Assembly (NCBI GenBank): GCA_041653635.1
Contig: JBAZFC010000001.1
Span: 496,001 to 560,000 of the forward strand
Length of the DNA stretch: 64,000 nucleotides
DNA from: CAIXOA01 sp041653635
GTDB lineage: Archaea > Micrarchaeota > Micrarchaeia > Anstonellales > Bilamarchaeaceae
Direction: 5' to 3'
Shown here piece after piece: positions 55,864-64,000 of the stretch. Made by a program: the position numbers and the translations under genes. The notes beneath the pieces are model-generated. The model ran no database searches, was not told where the DNA came from, and saw nothing but the letters and a program-made list of their open reading frames with translations. Positions within the stretch are counted from its first letter, which is position 1; each line of letters starts with the position of its first letter.

Positions 55864-56703
55864 TTATACTCCCACAAGAGACTCAATTTTTCTCTTTATG
55901 GAAACTTCAGAGACCGGGGACTGTATCGAATCCGACACAAAAACATCCCCAAGCGCCCTCAACGTCTGGAGCGAATCCTTCAGGAAAAACCCGTGCGTCG
56001 CGGCGAACGCAATCCTCTTCGCCCCTTTCCTTTTCAGGGTTTCCGCCGCCCTAATCATCGTGGAGCCCGTTGAAATCATGTCGTCAAGTATGAGCACGTC
56101 CTTCCCCTTTATCTCAAAATCCGCCTTCATCCCTTCTATCTTGCGGTAGGCTTCCCCGCCCTCCACGTACTCCCCGCGGACCTTCTCCATGCTCTTCCCG
56201 CCGCTCCTCTCCACGAGATAGCTTGCGCCCAGGTCCGGGCTCACAACCTCAAACCCGCCCCCGAACTTCTCCTTCGCCTTTTCAATAAGCTCCGCGCCCA
56301 TTGACAAGCTTGCAATCTTCAATCCGCCGTACTCCGCCTCGCCCGCCTTCTTCATGAAATGACAGTCAAACGTGATGAGGCGGTCGGCTCCCGCCCACTT
56401 GAGCATTTCGCATACATATTCCGCGCTCTTTGCCTCGTCCTCCTTGAAGATTTTGTCCTGCCTTGAGTAAGGCAGGTAGGGCGCAACGAGTGCAGTACGA
56501 TACCCCTTCTCTTTTAGGGTTTTGAGCATGAGCACTGCCTGCATCAGCGCCTTGTCCTGGTCCGGGTAAAGGCGATGCAGCAGGAACACGGGGCCGTCCG
56601 CCTTCAAATCAATAAGGCGCACGTAGTCGTCCCCGTCCGGGAACTGCTTCATCTCTATGTTCGGCGGGTACAAATCCGAACAGTTGGGTGAAACGAACCT
56701 CAT
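55864..56703 (-). CDS. prs: Ribose-phosphate pyrophosphokinase
   Basis: 279 residues from the ATG at 56703 with GGAGGT 9 nt upstream; a TTG at 56712 would place the site too close. The ATP-site flexible loop YLPYSRQDK, the metal-binding histidine in ITFDCHFMKKAG, and the PRPP-binding loop VLILDDMISTGSTM are all in place. The product is PRPP, used in pyrimidine, purine, histidine and tryptophan synthesis. It is a short archaeal (class III-like) form. TATA-like GATATATG lies upstream on the minus strand. It follows pyrI on the same strand, which fits PRPP use by the pyrimidine pathway. Confidence 0.95.
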   Translation of the reverse strand: MRFVSPNCSDLYPPNIEMKQFPDGDDYVRLIDLKADGPVFLLHRLYPDQDKALMQAVLMLKTLKEKGYRTALVAPYLPYSRQDKIFKEDEAKSAEYVCEMLKWAGADRLITFDCHFMKKAGEAEYGGLKIASLSMGAELIEKAKEKFGGGFEVVSPDLGASYLVERSGGKSMEKVRGEYVEGGEAYRKIEGMKADFEIKGKDVLILDDMISTGSTMIRAAETLKRKGAKRIAFAATHGFFLKDSLQTLRALGDVFVSDSIQSPVSEVSIKRKIESLVGV

Positions 56704-56785
56704 GTGAACCAAACCTCCACATATATCGTTCCGGTTTGCTTCATGGAAAGACCTTAGGCGGAACGTTTTTTAACCCGTCCAGCAC

Positions 56786-57223
56786 TCAAAGCAGTTCCAC
56801 CGGCTTGAAAGTCCTCTCGCAGTAGCCGCACCTGTACTTCTGCCCTTCAAGATGGAACTTCCCAGGCGCCTTCTCCTGCGTGCTTATGCAATTGGGGTTC
56901 GGACACTTCCCAACCCCATGGAGGGATTCCGGAAGTTCCGCCTGCATCTTCTCCACCACCTTTCCGTCCTTAATCAAATCAACGGTGGCACGAGGCGAAA
57001 TGAGCGCAATCGCGTCCGTCTTCTCTTTAGAAATGAGTATTCCCTCTACTTTTACAATATCCTTCTTTCCCATCTTCTGGGAGGGAACGTTCATTACCAG
57101 TGCAACCCTATTCCCGGATTTCTCATCTATCCCCAGGATGTCCAGAACCTTCTTCCCCATCCCCGCCTGCACATGGTCCACGACAGTCCCGTGCTCAATA
57201 ATATCCACTTTCAGCATGTTCAT
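56786..57223 (-). CDS. pyrI: Aspartate carbamoyltransferase regulatory chain
   Basis: 145 residues. An N-terminal allosteric domain (MNMLKVDIIEHGTVVDHVQA, then RVALVMNVPSQKMGKKDIVK) binds nucleotides. The C-terminal zinc domain has CPNPNC and CGYC pairs (four Cys) and ends FKPVELL. It joins PyrB trimers into the dodecameric enzyme, giving CTP inhibition and ATP activation. Its ATG overlaps the end of pyrB by 4 bp, so the two subunits are made in step. Followed by prs after 82 bp. Confidence 0.96.
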   Translation of the reverse strand: MNMLKVDIIEHGTVVDHVQAGMGKKVLDILGIDEKSGNRVALVMNVPSQKMGKKDIVKVEGILISKEKTDAIALISPRATVDLIKDGKVVEKMQAELPESLHGVGKCPNPNCISTQEKAPGKFHLEGQKYRCGYCERTFKPVELL

Positions 57224-58116
57224 CCCTCCAGGAGCATCTTAATGCAGGCCATCCTTATCGGAATCCCGTTCCTCGCCTGCTCGAAATACTTCGCCTGCGG
57301 CATCGCATCCACCTCCGGCGGAATTTCATCTATTTTCGGCAGGGGATGCATTATGACCAAATCCTTCTTCCCCTTCCTTATGTAATCCGCGGAGATTGTG
57401 AATTCCTTCTTCACCTTCGCCGCTTCGTATTTGTCCGCAAACCTCTCCTCCTGCACCCTGCACACATAGAGCACGTCCGCGTCCTTCAGGTCTATTGCAT
57501 CCCTGCTCTCCATCTTGAAGTTGAACTTCTTCTCCGCCTCGTGGATTATGTGCTCCTCCAATTCCAATCCTTTCGGCGCAACCATCGTAACCTTTGCCCC
57601 GAACATCCCCAATCCATACACAAGGGAGTGCATTGTGCGCGCATGCTTCAGGTCCCCTACAAGATGAACGTTCAGCCCCGCAATCTTCCCCTTCAGTTTC
57701 CTAATTGTATACAAATCCAGAAGAGTCTGCGTCGGATGCTGGTTCGCCCCATCCCCTCCGTTCAGCACCGGCGCCTCGGCCACTTCCGCAGCCAGCCGTG
57801 CCGCACCCTCAGCGGGATGCCTCATCGCAATCACGTCGCAGTACCCATCCACCGTCCTTATCGTATCCGTAAATGATTCCCCCTTCTTCAGGGAGCTCCT
57901 GTCCGCAAGGAAATCCACTACTTGCAGCCCCAATCTTTCAGCAGAAGATTGGAATGATAATTTAGTACGGGTGGATGGCTCAAAAAACAGAGTGGCCATT
58001 ATCCCCTCCAGCTTCTCCACCTTTTTTCTTTCAAGCTGGCGGTCAATGTCCTCGGCAATGCCAAAAATCTTTTCCACAGTCCCCTTGTCCAAATCCCTAA
58101 ACGAAATCAGGTCCAT
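57220..58116 (-). CDS. pyrB: Aspartate carbamoyltransferase catalytic chain
   Basis: 298 residues. The carbamoyl-phosphate loop FEPSTRTKLSF is intact, and so are SSLKKGES (80s loop), MRHPAEG, the HPTQTLLDLYTI block and VIMHPLPKIDEI (the 240s-like loop, with Lys where Arg is common). It makes carbamoyl-aspartate, the first committed step of pyrimidine synthesis. A TATA-like CATTATATTTACC lies about 35 bp upstream of the ATG on the minus strand. No carA/carB or other pyr gene is in the window. Confidence 0.97.
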   Translation of the reverse strand: MDLISFRDLDKGTVEKIFGIAEDIDRQLERKKVEKLEGIMATLFFEPSTRTKLSFQSSAERLGLQVVDFLADRSSLKKGESFTDTIRTVDGYCDVIAMRHPAEGAARLAAEVAEAPVLNGGDGANQHPTQTLLDLYTIRKLKGKIAGLNVHLVGDLKHARTMHSLVYGLGMFGAKVTMVAPKGLELEEHIIHEAEKKFNFKMESRDAIDLKDADVLYVCRVQEERFADKYEAAKVKKEFTISADYIRKGKKDLVIMHPLPKIDEIPPEVDAMPQAKYFEQARNGIPIRMACIKMLLEG

Positions 58117-58182
58117 TCCAAAACCCCCGTATAATTAGGTAAATATAATGAACGTACAAATATAAAAAGATGCGCTGGCGCC

Positions 58183-59253
58183 CTATTCCGCGGCAGTCCC
58201 TTGCGCCGGAAGCTCCCTCACGGCCTCTCCGGAAAGGGATTTCGCCCACTCGTTATGCACTTCAGCAGCCCTTCCGTCCCCGGCTTTCATCTCGCAATCC
58301 GCCGCCTTCCTCGCAAGCGCCTCAGCCCAGTCGCGCTTCCCTTCCAGCACAACCCCGGAGACCAGAGCGTATGCCTCCGCCGCCATGTGCCAATCAGAAA
58401 CGCCCTCGTATGCCTCCGCCGCCTCAAGGCATTTCCCTTCTGCTTCCTCCTTCCTGCTCCCCTCCGCATCCTTCCTTGCCTCTCCGAGCAGGGCATCCGT
58501 AGAATCCAACTTCTGCAGCAGATTCGGCAAGACTGTCTTGGAGAAGGATTCAGAATCCTCGTCCCTTCTTTTCACCCCTTCAAGGATGGAGCGCACCCTC
58601 AGCCCGGTTTCAAGGGAATCCGTCCTTCCCGAAAGCATCAACAGCAAACGCCCCTTTGTTTCCAAATCCAGGGGCATGCCCTGCACAGTGGCAACCAGTT
58701 CCTTGCGGATGTTCAAGGCCCTTACCACAAGGTCCCTCGTTTCCCCGATGATGCCGATGGCTTCCGTGCACCCTTTAATGTGCATGAGGCGCACTCTTTT
58801 CGGGATCATTGGCTCGTAATTCGCGGCATGGGAGTAATATATCACGCCGACCAGCCCAAGTATAACGAGGGGCACACCTAGAATTAAGCTGGAATCTGCC
58901 ACGATTATCCCACCTAGGCCTACTACGGTGCTTGCCAAGAATTTGCCGCACAGCTTAAGGAGGGCATGGTTTTCCCCTTTCGTTTTAGCGATTTCAGCGG
59001 CAATATCCCTCTCTTCAATGAGGGCTATGCACGCCTTGATTTCCATCCGCTCTCCCGGGCATATCCTCCTGCCAGGCAGTTTGATGTCTCCCATGCTTAC
59101 AAGTTCGAGGGGCGGGCTAATGAGCGTGACCTTTCTCCAGAACTGCCCTTGTTCTGTCTTGGTGCGCACCATGCTTTTTGCGTGCCTAGCGTCAAGCTGC
59201 ATTGCCGCCAGCTGAGTATGGAGGCTCCTGCGGTGCGTTATATCCCCACTCAT
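58183..59253 (-). CDS. Membrane protein with helical-repeat C-terminus, unknown
   Basis: 356 residues. TATA-like CATTTATAAATAC is centred about 27 bp before the ATG. The N-terminal 95 residues are polar. Two adjacent helices (LLKLCGKFLASTVVGLGGII and LILGVPLVILGLVGVIYYS) form a membrane hairpin. The C-terminal 200 residues are helical with paired Ala-rich helices (GKCLEAAEAYEGVSDWHMAA, then EAYALVSGVVLEGKRDWAEA, and so on), resembling TPR/SEL1-like or SNAP-type repeats facing the cytoplasm. A role as a docking platform is inference. I do not recognise the family, and the neighbours give no help. Confidence 0.65.
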   Translation of the reverse strand: MSGDITHRRSLHTQLAAMQLDARHAKSMVRTKTEQGQFWRKVTLISPPLELVSMGDIKLPGRRICPGERMEIKACIALIEERDIAAEIAKTKGENHALLKLCGKFLASTVVGLGGIIVADSSLILGVPLVILGLVGVIYYSHAANYEPMIPKRVRLMHIKGCTEAIGIIGETRDLVVRALNIRKELVATVQGMPLDLETKGRLLLMLSGRTDSLETGLRVRSILEGVKRRDEDSESFSKTVLPNLLQKLDSTDALLGEARKDAEGSRKEEAEGKCLEAAEAYEGVSDWHMAAEAYALVSGVVLEGKRDWAEALARKAADCEMKAGDGRAAEVHNEWAKSLSGEAVRELPAQGTAAE

Positions 59254-59292
59254 GGGTTAGAATGTGCTAAAAAGTATTTATAAATGTTCAAC

Positions 59293-59577
59293 TTATTCTT
59301 CTGCCTTCTTCACCGTCTTCTTCTTCGCGCTTATCTCCTTCCCGTCCATAAAGATGCAGAACTCCACCTGCACCTCCGTCCCCTTCTCGCCCATGACTAT
59401 CTTCTGCACAATCTGCACGTTCTCAGGGGGCGGCAGCTTGTCCGCCTTGGCCCAGTCGCACACCTGCACCCAGAGGTTCTTGTAATTCATATGGACAGAA
59501 TCAGATGCGAACGCCTCGGCGAAATTCTCCGCCATCACCTTCCATTTTTCGTCCATCGCCATTTTCTCATAGCGCAT
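59293..59577 (-). CDS. Small uncharacterised protein (about 95 residues)
   Basis: I start at the ATG at 59577 (MRYEKMAMDEKWKVMAENFA); 59562 is an alternative, and the longer open frame to 59646 would overlap the divergent tmk gene. The product has an N-terminal amphipathic helix, a middle segment NYKNLWVQVCDWAKADKLPP, a beta hairpin (NVQIVQKIVMGEKGTEVQVE; FCIFMDGKEISAKK) and a short Lys-rich end. Soluble. No family is recognised. The 30 bp shared with tmk contain a TTTTTAATGC element that can act as a TATA box in at least the tmk direction. Confidence 0.6.
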   Translation of the reverse strand: MRYEKMAMDEKWKVMAENFAEAFASDSVHMNYKNLWVQVCDWAKADKLPPPENVQIVQKIVMGEKGTEVQVEFCIFMDGKEISAKKKTVKKAEE

Positions 59578-59608
59578 CTTTTTAATGCTATTATGATAAT
59601 CCGGAATA

Positions 59609-60169
59609 ATGTTCGTGGTGGTGGAGGGTATAGACGGCTCGGGCAAGGATACCCAGATAGACCTCCTTAGGAAAGAGATGGAATTCTCCTACTTCAAGCA
59701 CCCAACCAAAACCTTTCCAACGATGAGGGATTACCTGGACGGAAAGCTCCTTTTGGAGCCCAAGGCGCTATTCATGCTCTTCCTCTCCGACATCGCAAAC
59801 ACGCAAAGGAGCATCGCCAATTCCAACGGAATGACAATAGTAGATAGATACGTCTTCTCCACAATCGCATACGAAATAGAGGGAATCTCGTACTACGGCG
59901 CGAAATCCATCGTTGAAACCGTGGGCTATTTCGTCCCGGACAAGGTTATACTCTTTGACATACCCGCCACCCTCGCAACCGAGAGGAAAAAGGCCCAGAA
60001 AAGCCCGGACAGGTACGAGAGCAACCCCGGCTACTTGGGAAGGGTGAGGGAAAGGTTCCTCCAGCTTGCGGAAGAGAAGTTCATGACGCCAAACTGGACC
60101 ATAATAGACGCCTCAAAAAGCGTGGAAGACGTGCACAGGGATTTCGTGCATGCCCTGAAGCAACGCTGA
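59609..60169 (+). CDS. tmk: Thymidylate kinase
   Basis: 186 residues. P-loop EGIDGSGKDTQ (6-16), the DRY-type motif IVDRYVFST (81-89) for the dTMP site, and a lid region with Arg/Lys (ERKKAQKSPDRYESNPGYL). It phosphorylates dTMP to dTDP, downstream of dCMP deaminase and thymidylate synthase. TATA-like TTTTTAATGC is centred 26 bp before the ATG, so the mRNA is leaderless. The tRNA-Glu gene follows after 71 bp with its own promoter-like AT stretch. Confidence 0.93.
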   Translation: MFVVVEGIDGSGKDTQIDLLRKEMEFSYFKHPTKTFPTMRDYLDGKLLLEPKALFMLFLSDIANTQRSIANSNGMTIVDRYVFSTIAYEIEGISYYGAKSIVETVGYFVPDKVILFDIPATLATERKKAQKSPDRYESNPGYLGRVRERFLQLAEEKFMTPNWTIIDASKSVEDVHRDFVHALKQR

Positions 60170-60240
60170 TTTCGCGCAGCTGCAGTAGTTTATTAAAAAT
60201 GTATGGCGGCTCTAATATCTACCTGATTAGAGAATCAGAA

Positions 60241-60315
60241 GCTCCCATCGTCTAGACCGGTCAAGGATGCTGGCCTTTCAAGCCAGCGGCCCGGGTTCAA
60301 ATCCCGGTGGGAGCA
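60241..60315 (+). tRNA. tRNA-Glu (anticodon TTC)
   Basis: Acceptor GCTCCCA/TGGGAGC, anticodon stem CTGGC/GCCAG around CTTTCAA (anticodon TTC), T arm CCCGG-GTTCAAAT-CCGGG-like (GGCCCGGGTTCAAATCCCGG), discriminator A at 60315. No CCA is encoded and no intron. CTCTAATATCTACC about 26 bp upstream can serve as TATA box. Confidence 0.95.
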
Positions 60316-60323
60316 AGCATTTT

Positions 60324-60524
60324 TTACCCCTCATTCTCCTCTTCCTGCTCCTCCTCATCAGGGCGCAGTTTCACCATAACCTCCCCGCAGCAGGACGGAA
60401 TCTCCACCTCGTCCTTGCACACGTTGCAGGTGAGCTTGTTGCCCTCGCGCTCCATCTCCTGGTCGCAGCACTCGTCGTCCACATCGTATTTCTTGCCGCA
60501 TTTGGGGCATTCGTACGTTGACAT
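60324..60524 (-). CDS. Small zinc-ribbon protein
   Basis: 66 residues. CPKC (residues 6-9) and CNVC (33-36) are spaced as a zinc ribbon, and two CC pairs (19-20 and 45-46) could complete a second site. The C-terminal 13 residues are almost all acidic (PDEEEQEEENEG). Small two-site ribbons of this kind are common in archaea, and most have no known role. It is convergent with tRNA-Glu, 8 bp away. A short gap with the AT-rich TTAAATAG separates it from the rfcS gene end. Confidence 0.75.
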   Translation of the reverse strand: MSTYECPKCGKKYDVDDECCDQEMEREGNKLTCNVCKDEVEIPSCCGEVMVKLRPDEEEQEEENEG

Positions 60525-60559
60525 GGGTGCAGTTCGGCAGGAACCAATTAAATAGATAC

Positions 60560-61522
60560 CTACTCTTTGCCAACTACGCCCATCTGCGCCAGCAGCGCCT
60601 CTACCTGAATCCTCTCGTTCGCCCCTTCCACTAATCTAAAGTTGTACTCCCCAATCCTGTCCACCAGATAGATTTTCCTCTTCTCAGGGACATCCAGATT
60701 GGCCACTTCCCGGTAAAGCTGCAATATAACGTCCTCGCCGGAAAGCCCGTACTCTATCATCAGCACGTTCAGCTTCTCCCTCGCGGCGGTAAAAGAGCCC
60801 TTGAGCGCAAGCTCCGCCATTTCCCGTATCTCTTTTGGCCGCGCACGGGCGGAAATCTTATACACGACGTCCGGCGTTATTTTTTTGGAGTGTATGGAGG
60901 CGCCCTGGAGCATGTTTATCGCCTTCCTCATATCCCCCTCGGATACGTAGAAGATTGCATCAAACGCGTCCTTCCCCACGTCCAATTTCTCGCTTGCCGC
61001 CACCTTCTCCAGCATCTTGCGCACATCCGCCTCTTTCAATGGAACAAAACGGAAAATTGCGCACCTGCTCTGGATTGGTTCGATAATTTTGCTGGAATAA
61101 TTACAGCTCAAAATGAACCGCGTCTGCCCGGAATAGATTTCCATCGTCCTGCGCAACGCGTGCTGCGCTTCGGGCGTAAGGGCGTCCGCCTCGTCCAAAA
61201 ACACTATCTTGAATGGAATGTCGCGCAAGGATACGCTCCTCGCGAAATCCTTTATCTTCCCGCGCACTATGTCTATGCCTCGTTCGTCCGAGGCGTTCAG
61301 CTCCAAAATCTTCCCCTCCAGCTCATTTCCATATAATTCGTGCGCAAGCGCAAGTGTTGCAGTGGTCTTCCCCACGCCCGGCGGCCCCGCAAACAGCAGA
61401 TTAGGCATGTCCTTCTTCTGTGCGAACGCCTCCAGCGTCCTCATGTTGTTCTCCTGGCCCGCCACGTCCGCAAGCCTTTTCGGGCGGTATTTCTCGGTCC
61501 AGGGAAGAAGCGCATCAGCCAT
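60560..61522 (-). CDS. rfcS: Replication factor C small subunit
   Basis: 320 residues from the ATG at 61522 (MADALLPWTEKYRPKRLADV); an upstream in-frame start lies in the promoter (CGTTTAAATTAC). RFC boxes are clear: EKYRPK (box II), Walker A FAGPPGVGKTTATLA, Walker B VFLDEADALTPEAQ, sensor 1 FILSCNYSSKIIEPIQ, and the SRC arginine finger in IQSRCAIFRF. With the large subunit RfcL it loads the PCNA clamp in replication. RfcL is not in the window. No intein is present, unlike in some archaeal rfcS genes. Confidence 0.96.
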   Translation of the reverse strand: MADALLPWTEKYRPKRLADVAGQENNMRTLEAFAQKKDMPNLLFAGPPGVGKTTATLALAHELYGNELEGKILELNASDERGIDIVRGKIKDFARSVSLRDIPFKIVFLDEADALTPEAQHALRRTMEIYSGQTRFILSCNYSSKIIEPIQSRCAIFRFVPLKEADVRKMLEKVAASEKLDVGKDAFDAIFYVSEGDMRKAINMLQGASIHSKKITPDVVYKISARARPKEIREMAELALKGSFTAAREKLNVLMIEYGLSGEDVILQLYREVANLDVPEKRKIYLVDRIGEYNFRLVEGANERIQVEALLAQMGVVGKE

Positions 61523-61595
61523 CAGATAACCCCGTAGTGGATTTGAGGACACAGTAATTTAAACGTTTCCAGCCGAATACGATAGAAGTGGTCAC

Positions 61596-62282
61596 ATGGA
61601 CAGGGTAAAGACCGGAATAGCTGGCATGGATGAAATACTCAACGGCGGCATACCGCTGCACAGGCACGTAGCGGTCTACGGCGGCCCCGGCGCGGGCAAA
61701 TCCTCCTTCTGCTTTGAATACCTATACAGGGGCGTGCAGATGGGCGAGAACGGGCTCTACATCTCGCTGGAGGAAACCCCCGAGGACTTCATCGCCAACA
61801 TGTCCAATGCCTTCACGGGCTTCAAGGACCTTGACAAGATTGTGAAGAAGGGCAGCCTGGAAATCGTGAAGCCGGACAAGCTGGACCTTGAGACAGTGGC
61901 CGAGCTATTGGAAGAGAGCATAACCAAGAACGACGTGAAGCGCGCCGTGATAGATTCGGCGACCATGATACGGATGTCGTTCAAGGACATAAGCGATTAC
62001 AGGCAGACCATCTTTGAGTTCTTCTCGCTGCTCAGGAACCTGGACTGCACCGCCCTCATGACCGTGGAGGCGTCGGCACAGGACCTCGCGTCCAGCGGCT
62101 TTGAGATAGAGCATTTCGTGATGGACGGCATCTTCAACCTCTACAACCTCGGCAAGGCGGAAACCCGCATAAAGGCCGTGGAAGTGTACAAGATGAGGGG
62201 CACCGACCATGTGAGGGACAAGGTCCCGTACAAGATAACCCCCGACGGCATAAAGGTGTACGTGGGGGAGAAGGTATTCTGA
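61596..62282 (+). CDS. KaiC/RecA-superfamily ATPase (single domain)
   Basis: 228 residues. It opens KTGIAGMDEILNGGIPLHRH and has Walker A GGPGAGKSS (29-37), the paired acidic residues in LYISLEETPEDF, and a Walker B-like AVIDSATMIRM. The typical C-terminal part is ETRIKAVEVYKMRGTDHVRD, then KVPYKITPDGIKVY. It is a paralog of the KaiC-like protein at 12199. Many archaea carry several; roles range from circadian-like signalling to ArlH-type motility. The next gene, a small membrane protein, begins 8 bp downstream, so the ATPase may work at the membrane. Promoter shared divergently with rfcS. Confidence 0.87.
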   Translation: MDRVKTGIAGMDEILNGGIPLHRHVAVYGGPGAGKSSFCFEYLYRGVQMGENGLYISLEETPEDFIANMSNAFTGFKDLDKIVKKGSLEIVKPDKLDLETVAELLEESITKNDVKRAVIDSATMIRMSFKDISDYRQTIFEFFSLLRNLDCTALMTVEASAQDLASSGFEIEHFVMDGIFNLYNLGKAETRIKAVEVYKMRGTDHVRDKVPYKITPDGIKVYVGEKVF

Positions 62283-62290
62283 GGAATCCC

Positions 62291-62641
62291 ATGGACAGCA
62301 AGCAGCGCGAGGCGGTATTCGCATTCTTCCTTTGCATCCTGTTCGCAGCCATAATGGTGTTCCTTAACCTCTTCGGGCTGAAGGCGCAGCCGCTTTTCAG
62401 CTTCCTCGCGCTCTTCTCCGCCGCGCTGCTCGGCTACCTGATTTCGCTTAAGGGAGGGGACGTCGGGCTGAAGCCGCTGCACGCCGCGATGCTTCTCCTG
62501 CTCGCGCTGTTCGCCGCGTCGCTCAAGTCCGAACTGGGCGTGTTCATTCTGCCCACGGTCGCGATACCCGTGTCCGTGGTTCTGCTGCTCTCGCTGCTGG
62601 GCCCGCTCCGGGCGTCCCTTTTCGCCAGGGAAAAGAAATAG
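62291..62641 (+). CDS. Small four-helix membrane protein
   Basis: 116 residues with four hydrophobic segments (VFAFFLCILFAAIMVFLNLF; LFSFLALFSAALLGYLI; PLHAAMLLLLALFAASL; GVFILPTVAIPVSVVLLLSL) and short charged ends. There is no transporter motif. It starts 8 bp after the KaiC-like gene and ends 11 bp before ileS, so all three are probably one transcript. A membrane partner for the ATPase is a guess from position alone. Not a recognised family. Confidence 0.65.
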   Translation: MDSKQREAVFAFFLCILFAAIMVFLNLFGLKAQPLFSFLALFSAALLGYLISLKGGDVGLKPLHAAMLLLLALFAASLKSELGVFILPTVAIPVSVVLLLSLLGPLRASLFAREKK

Positions 62642-62652
62642 GAAGTGTCCAA

Positions 62653-64000
62653 ATGTACGATCACAAGAATGTTGAATCCGAGACCCTGAAGCTTTGGGAG
62701 AAGGAAGGCACCTATGCAAAGGTGAAGGAGAGCCGCTCCTCGGGCGAGCGCTACTACTTCTGCGACGGTCCGCCCTACGCCACCGGGCAAATCCACCCCG
62801 GCACCGGCTGGAACAAGTGTGCGAAGGACGCCCTGTGCAAGTACTGGAGGGGCAAGGGAAGGAACGTCCGCGTCCAGCCCGGCTACGACACCCATGGATT
62901 GCCAATAGAAGTGAAAGTAGAGAAGGAGATGGGCATCAAGAACAAGCAGGAGATAGAGGATATAGGGATTGAGAAGTTCATAAACAGCTGCAAGCAGTTC
63001 GCCACGAAATATGTGGGCGTGATGGAGGGGCAGTTCAAGTCCCTTGGCGTATGGATGGACTGGGAGAACCCTTACCTTACATACAAGGACCCGTACATAG
63101 AATCTTCCTGGGGCACGATTGCAAAGGCGCACGAGAAGGGGCTTTTGAAGGAGGGAATCTACGTCCTCCCGCTCTGTTACCGGTGCGAGACCACGATGGC
63201 GAACTACGAGCTGGAATACGGGGAGGAAACGGACCCCAGCATATACGTGAAATTCCGCGTGAAGGGCAAGGATAATGAATTCCTCGTAATCTGGACGACC
63301 ACGCCCTGGACGCTTGTTTCCAACATGGCGGTCATGGTCCATCCCAACCTTCCTTATGTGAGGGTAAAGGTGGGCGACGAGACCTGGATAATCGCAAAGG
63401 ACAGGATGGACCAGGTGCTCGGCCTCCTCGGCCTCAACGGCACGGTGATGGAGGAGTCCATAGGCAAGAAATTATCCGGCGTGCAATACGAGCACCCCTT
63501 TGAGGACCTAATAGGCAAGCAATATGACCGAAAAGTGGTGCTCAGCGACGAATTCGTCACTCTGGAAGATGGTTCCGGCCTCGTGCACTGCGCACCCGGC
63601 CACGGGCCCGAGGACTTCATAATCGGGAAGCGCTTCGGCATAGAGGCCTTCTCGCCCGTGAACGAGGCGGGCAACTATACGCAGGAGGCGGGGAAGTTCG
63701 CCGGAAAAAATGTGCGCGCAACGAATCCGGAGATAATAGAAATCCTGAACGAAAGGGGCGCGCTGCTCCACGAATCCAGGATAAAGCACCGCTACCCCCA
63801 CTGCTGGAGGTGCAAGACGCCGCTCATCTTCCTCACGACCAACCAGTGGTTCATAGAGATTTCCAAGATGAAGGACGCGATGCTCGCGGAGATAGACAAC
63901 ACCCGCTGGCAGCCGGATTTCGCCCAGACGCGCTTCAGGGAATTCGTCACCAACGCACCGGACTGGTGCATCTCGCGCCAAAGGTACTGGGGCATCCCGC
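62653..64000 (+). CDS. ileS: Isoleucyl-tRNA synthetase (N-terminal part; runs off the window)
   Basis: About 449 codons are visible. Class I motif FCDGPPYATGQIHPGTGWNK contains the archaeal HxGT form of the HIGH box. GYDTHGLPIEVKVEKEMG is the IleRS-specific block. The CP1 editing domain is present with WTTTPWTLVSNMAVMVHPN and GLVHCAPGHGPEDF. The zinc-type CWRCKTP follows, and the visible part ends in WCISRQRYWGIP. The KMSKS loop and anticodon domain lie beyond the right edge. GGAAGTG precedes the ATG at 62653, 11 bp after the upstream stop. Confidence 0.96.
   Translation, partial: MYDHKNVESETLKLWEKEGTYAKVKESRSSGERYYFCDGPPYATGQIHPGTGWNKCAKDALCKYWRGKGRNVRVQPGYDTHGLPIEVKVEKEMGIKNKQEIEDIGIEKFINSCKQFATKYVGVMEGQFKSLGVWMDWENPYLTYKDPYIESSWGTIAKAHEKGLLKEGIYVLPLCYRCETTMANYELEYGEETDPSIYVKFRVKGKDNEFLVIWTTTPWTLVSNMAVMVHPNLPYVRVKVGDETWIIAKDRMDQVLGLLGLNGTVMEESIGKKLSGVQYEHPFEDLIGKQYDRKVVLSDEFVTLEDGSGLVHCAPGHGPEDFIIGKRFGIEAFSPVNEAGNYTQEAGKFAGKNVRATNPEIIEILNERGALLHESRIKHRYPHCWRCKTPLIFLTTNQWFIEISKMKDAMLAEIDNTRWQPDFAQTRFREFVTNAPDWCISRQRYWGIP

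Noticed and set aside
62740..62800. IleRS 'HPGT' in place of HIGH taken as a damaged active site.
   Set aside because: Archaeal IleRS normally reads HLGT/HxGT at this position, so it is within the family range.

Overview
The window is archaeal chromosomal DNA, GC-rich and gene-dense. The evidence is an archaeal-type 23S rRNA; TATA boxes (often preceded by a BRE-like AACC) centred about 26 bp before many start codons, implying leaderless mRNAs; a small RFC clamp-loader subunit; Sec61 beta; archaeal prolyl- and isoleucyl-tRNA synthetases; a methanococcal-type S-layer protein; PyrB/PyrI; an Elp3 of archaeal type; and an exported Lon-domain protease. The 23S gene stands alone, with no 16S within 5 kb upstream and no 5S just downstream, as in several DPANN lineages and Thermoplasmata. 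A DPANN archaeon of the Micrarchaeota/Diapherotrites kind that keeps nucleotide synthesis is my best guess, but this is inference.

Layout. 1-4.1 kb: envelope genes (HGSNAT-like acyltransferase, GT39-like glycosyltransferase, DedA-like protein) interleaved with two paralogous VirB2/TrbC-like small membrane proteins. 4.1-8.4 kb: two very small genes, an HNH nuclease and the 23S rRNA with its leader and processing stem. 8.4-16 kb: tandem GNAT, two lipoproteins, a KaiC-like ATPase operon, acylphosphatase, Elp3. 16-22 kb: exported Lon-like protease, XPD-like helicase, tRNA-Gly, kinase-dCMP deaminase fusion. 22-29 kb: a 2,110-residue beta-helix surface protein built from three long modules. 29-34.5 kb: HisRS, antiporter, a short HisA-like protein, ProRS, AK6-type kinase, HhH-GPD glycosylase. 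34.5-40 kb: a 46-bp perfect palindrome before a lone ParB-domain gene, then the S-layer gene with a structured leader, then a membrane pyrophosphatase. 40-48.5 kb: tRNA-Leu, PAC2 protein, Sec61 beta, HD hydrolase, AMMECR1 protein, PurB. 48.6-54.7 kb: a tight five-gene operon around a VirB4/HerA-type ATPase. 54.7-64 kb: GT4, Prs, PyrI, PyrB, thymidylate kinase, tRNA-Glu, RfcS, a second KaiC-like ATPase and the start of IleRS.

How the parts may work together. PyrB, PyrI, Prs, thymidylate kinase, PurB, the HD hydrolase and the dCMP deaminase fusion cover nucleotide supply. The GTs, acyltransferase, S-layer, beta-helix protein and sequon-rich exported proteins point to a glycosylated envelope. 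The most interesting candidate system is the VirB4-like operon together with the two VirB2-like pilin candidates. Their gene content resembles archaeal Ced/Ted DNA-import and bacterial conjugation machines, with three subunits I cannot assign. Other signals worth attention are the palindrome-ParB locus, substitutions in the 23S peptidyl-transferase ring, a composite intergenic repeat present twice, and possible crossing helices in the S-layer mRNA leader.
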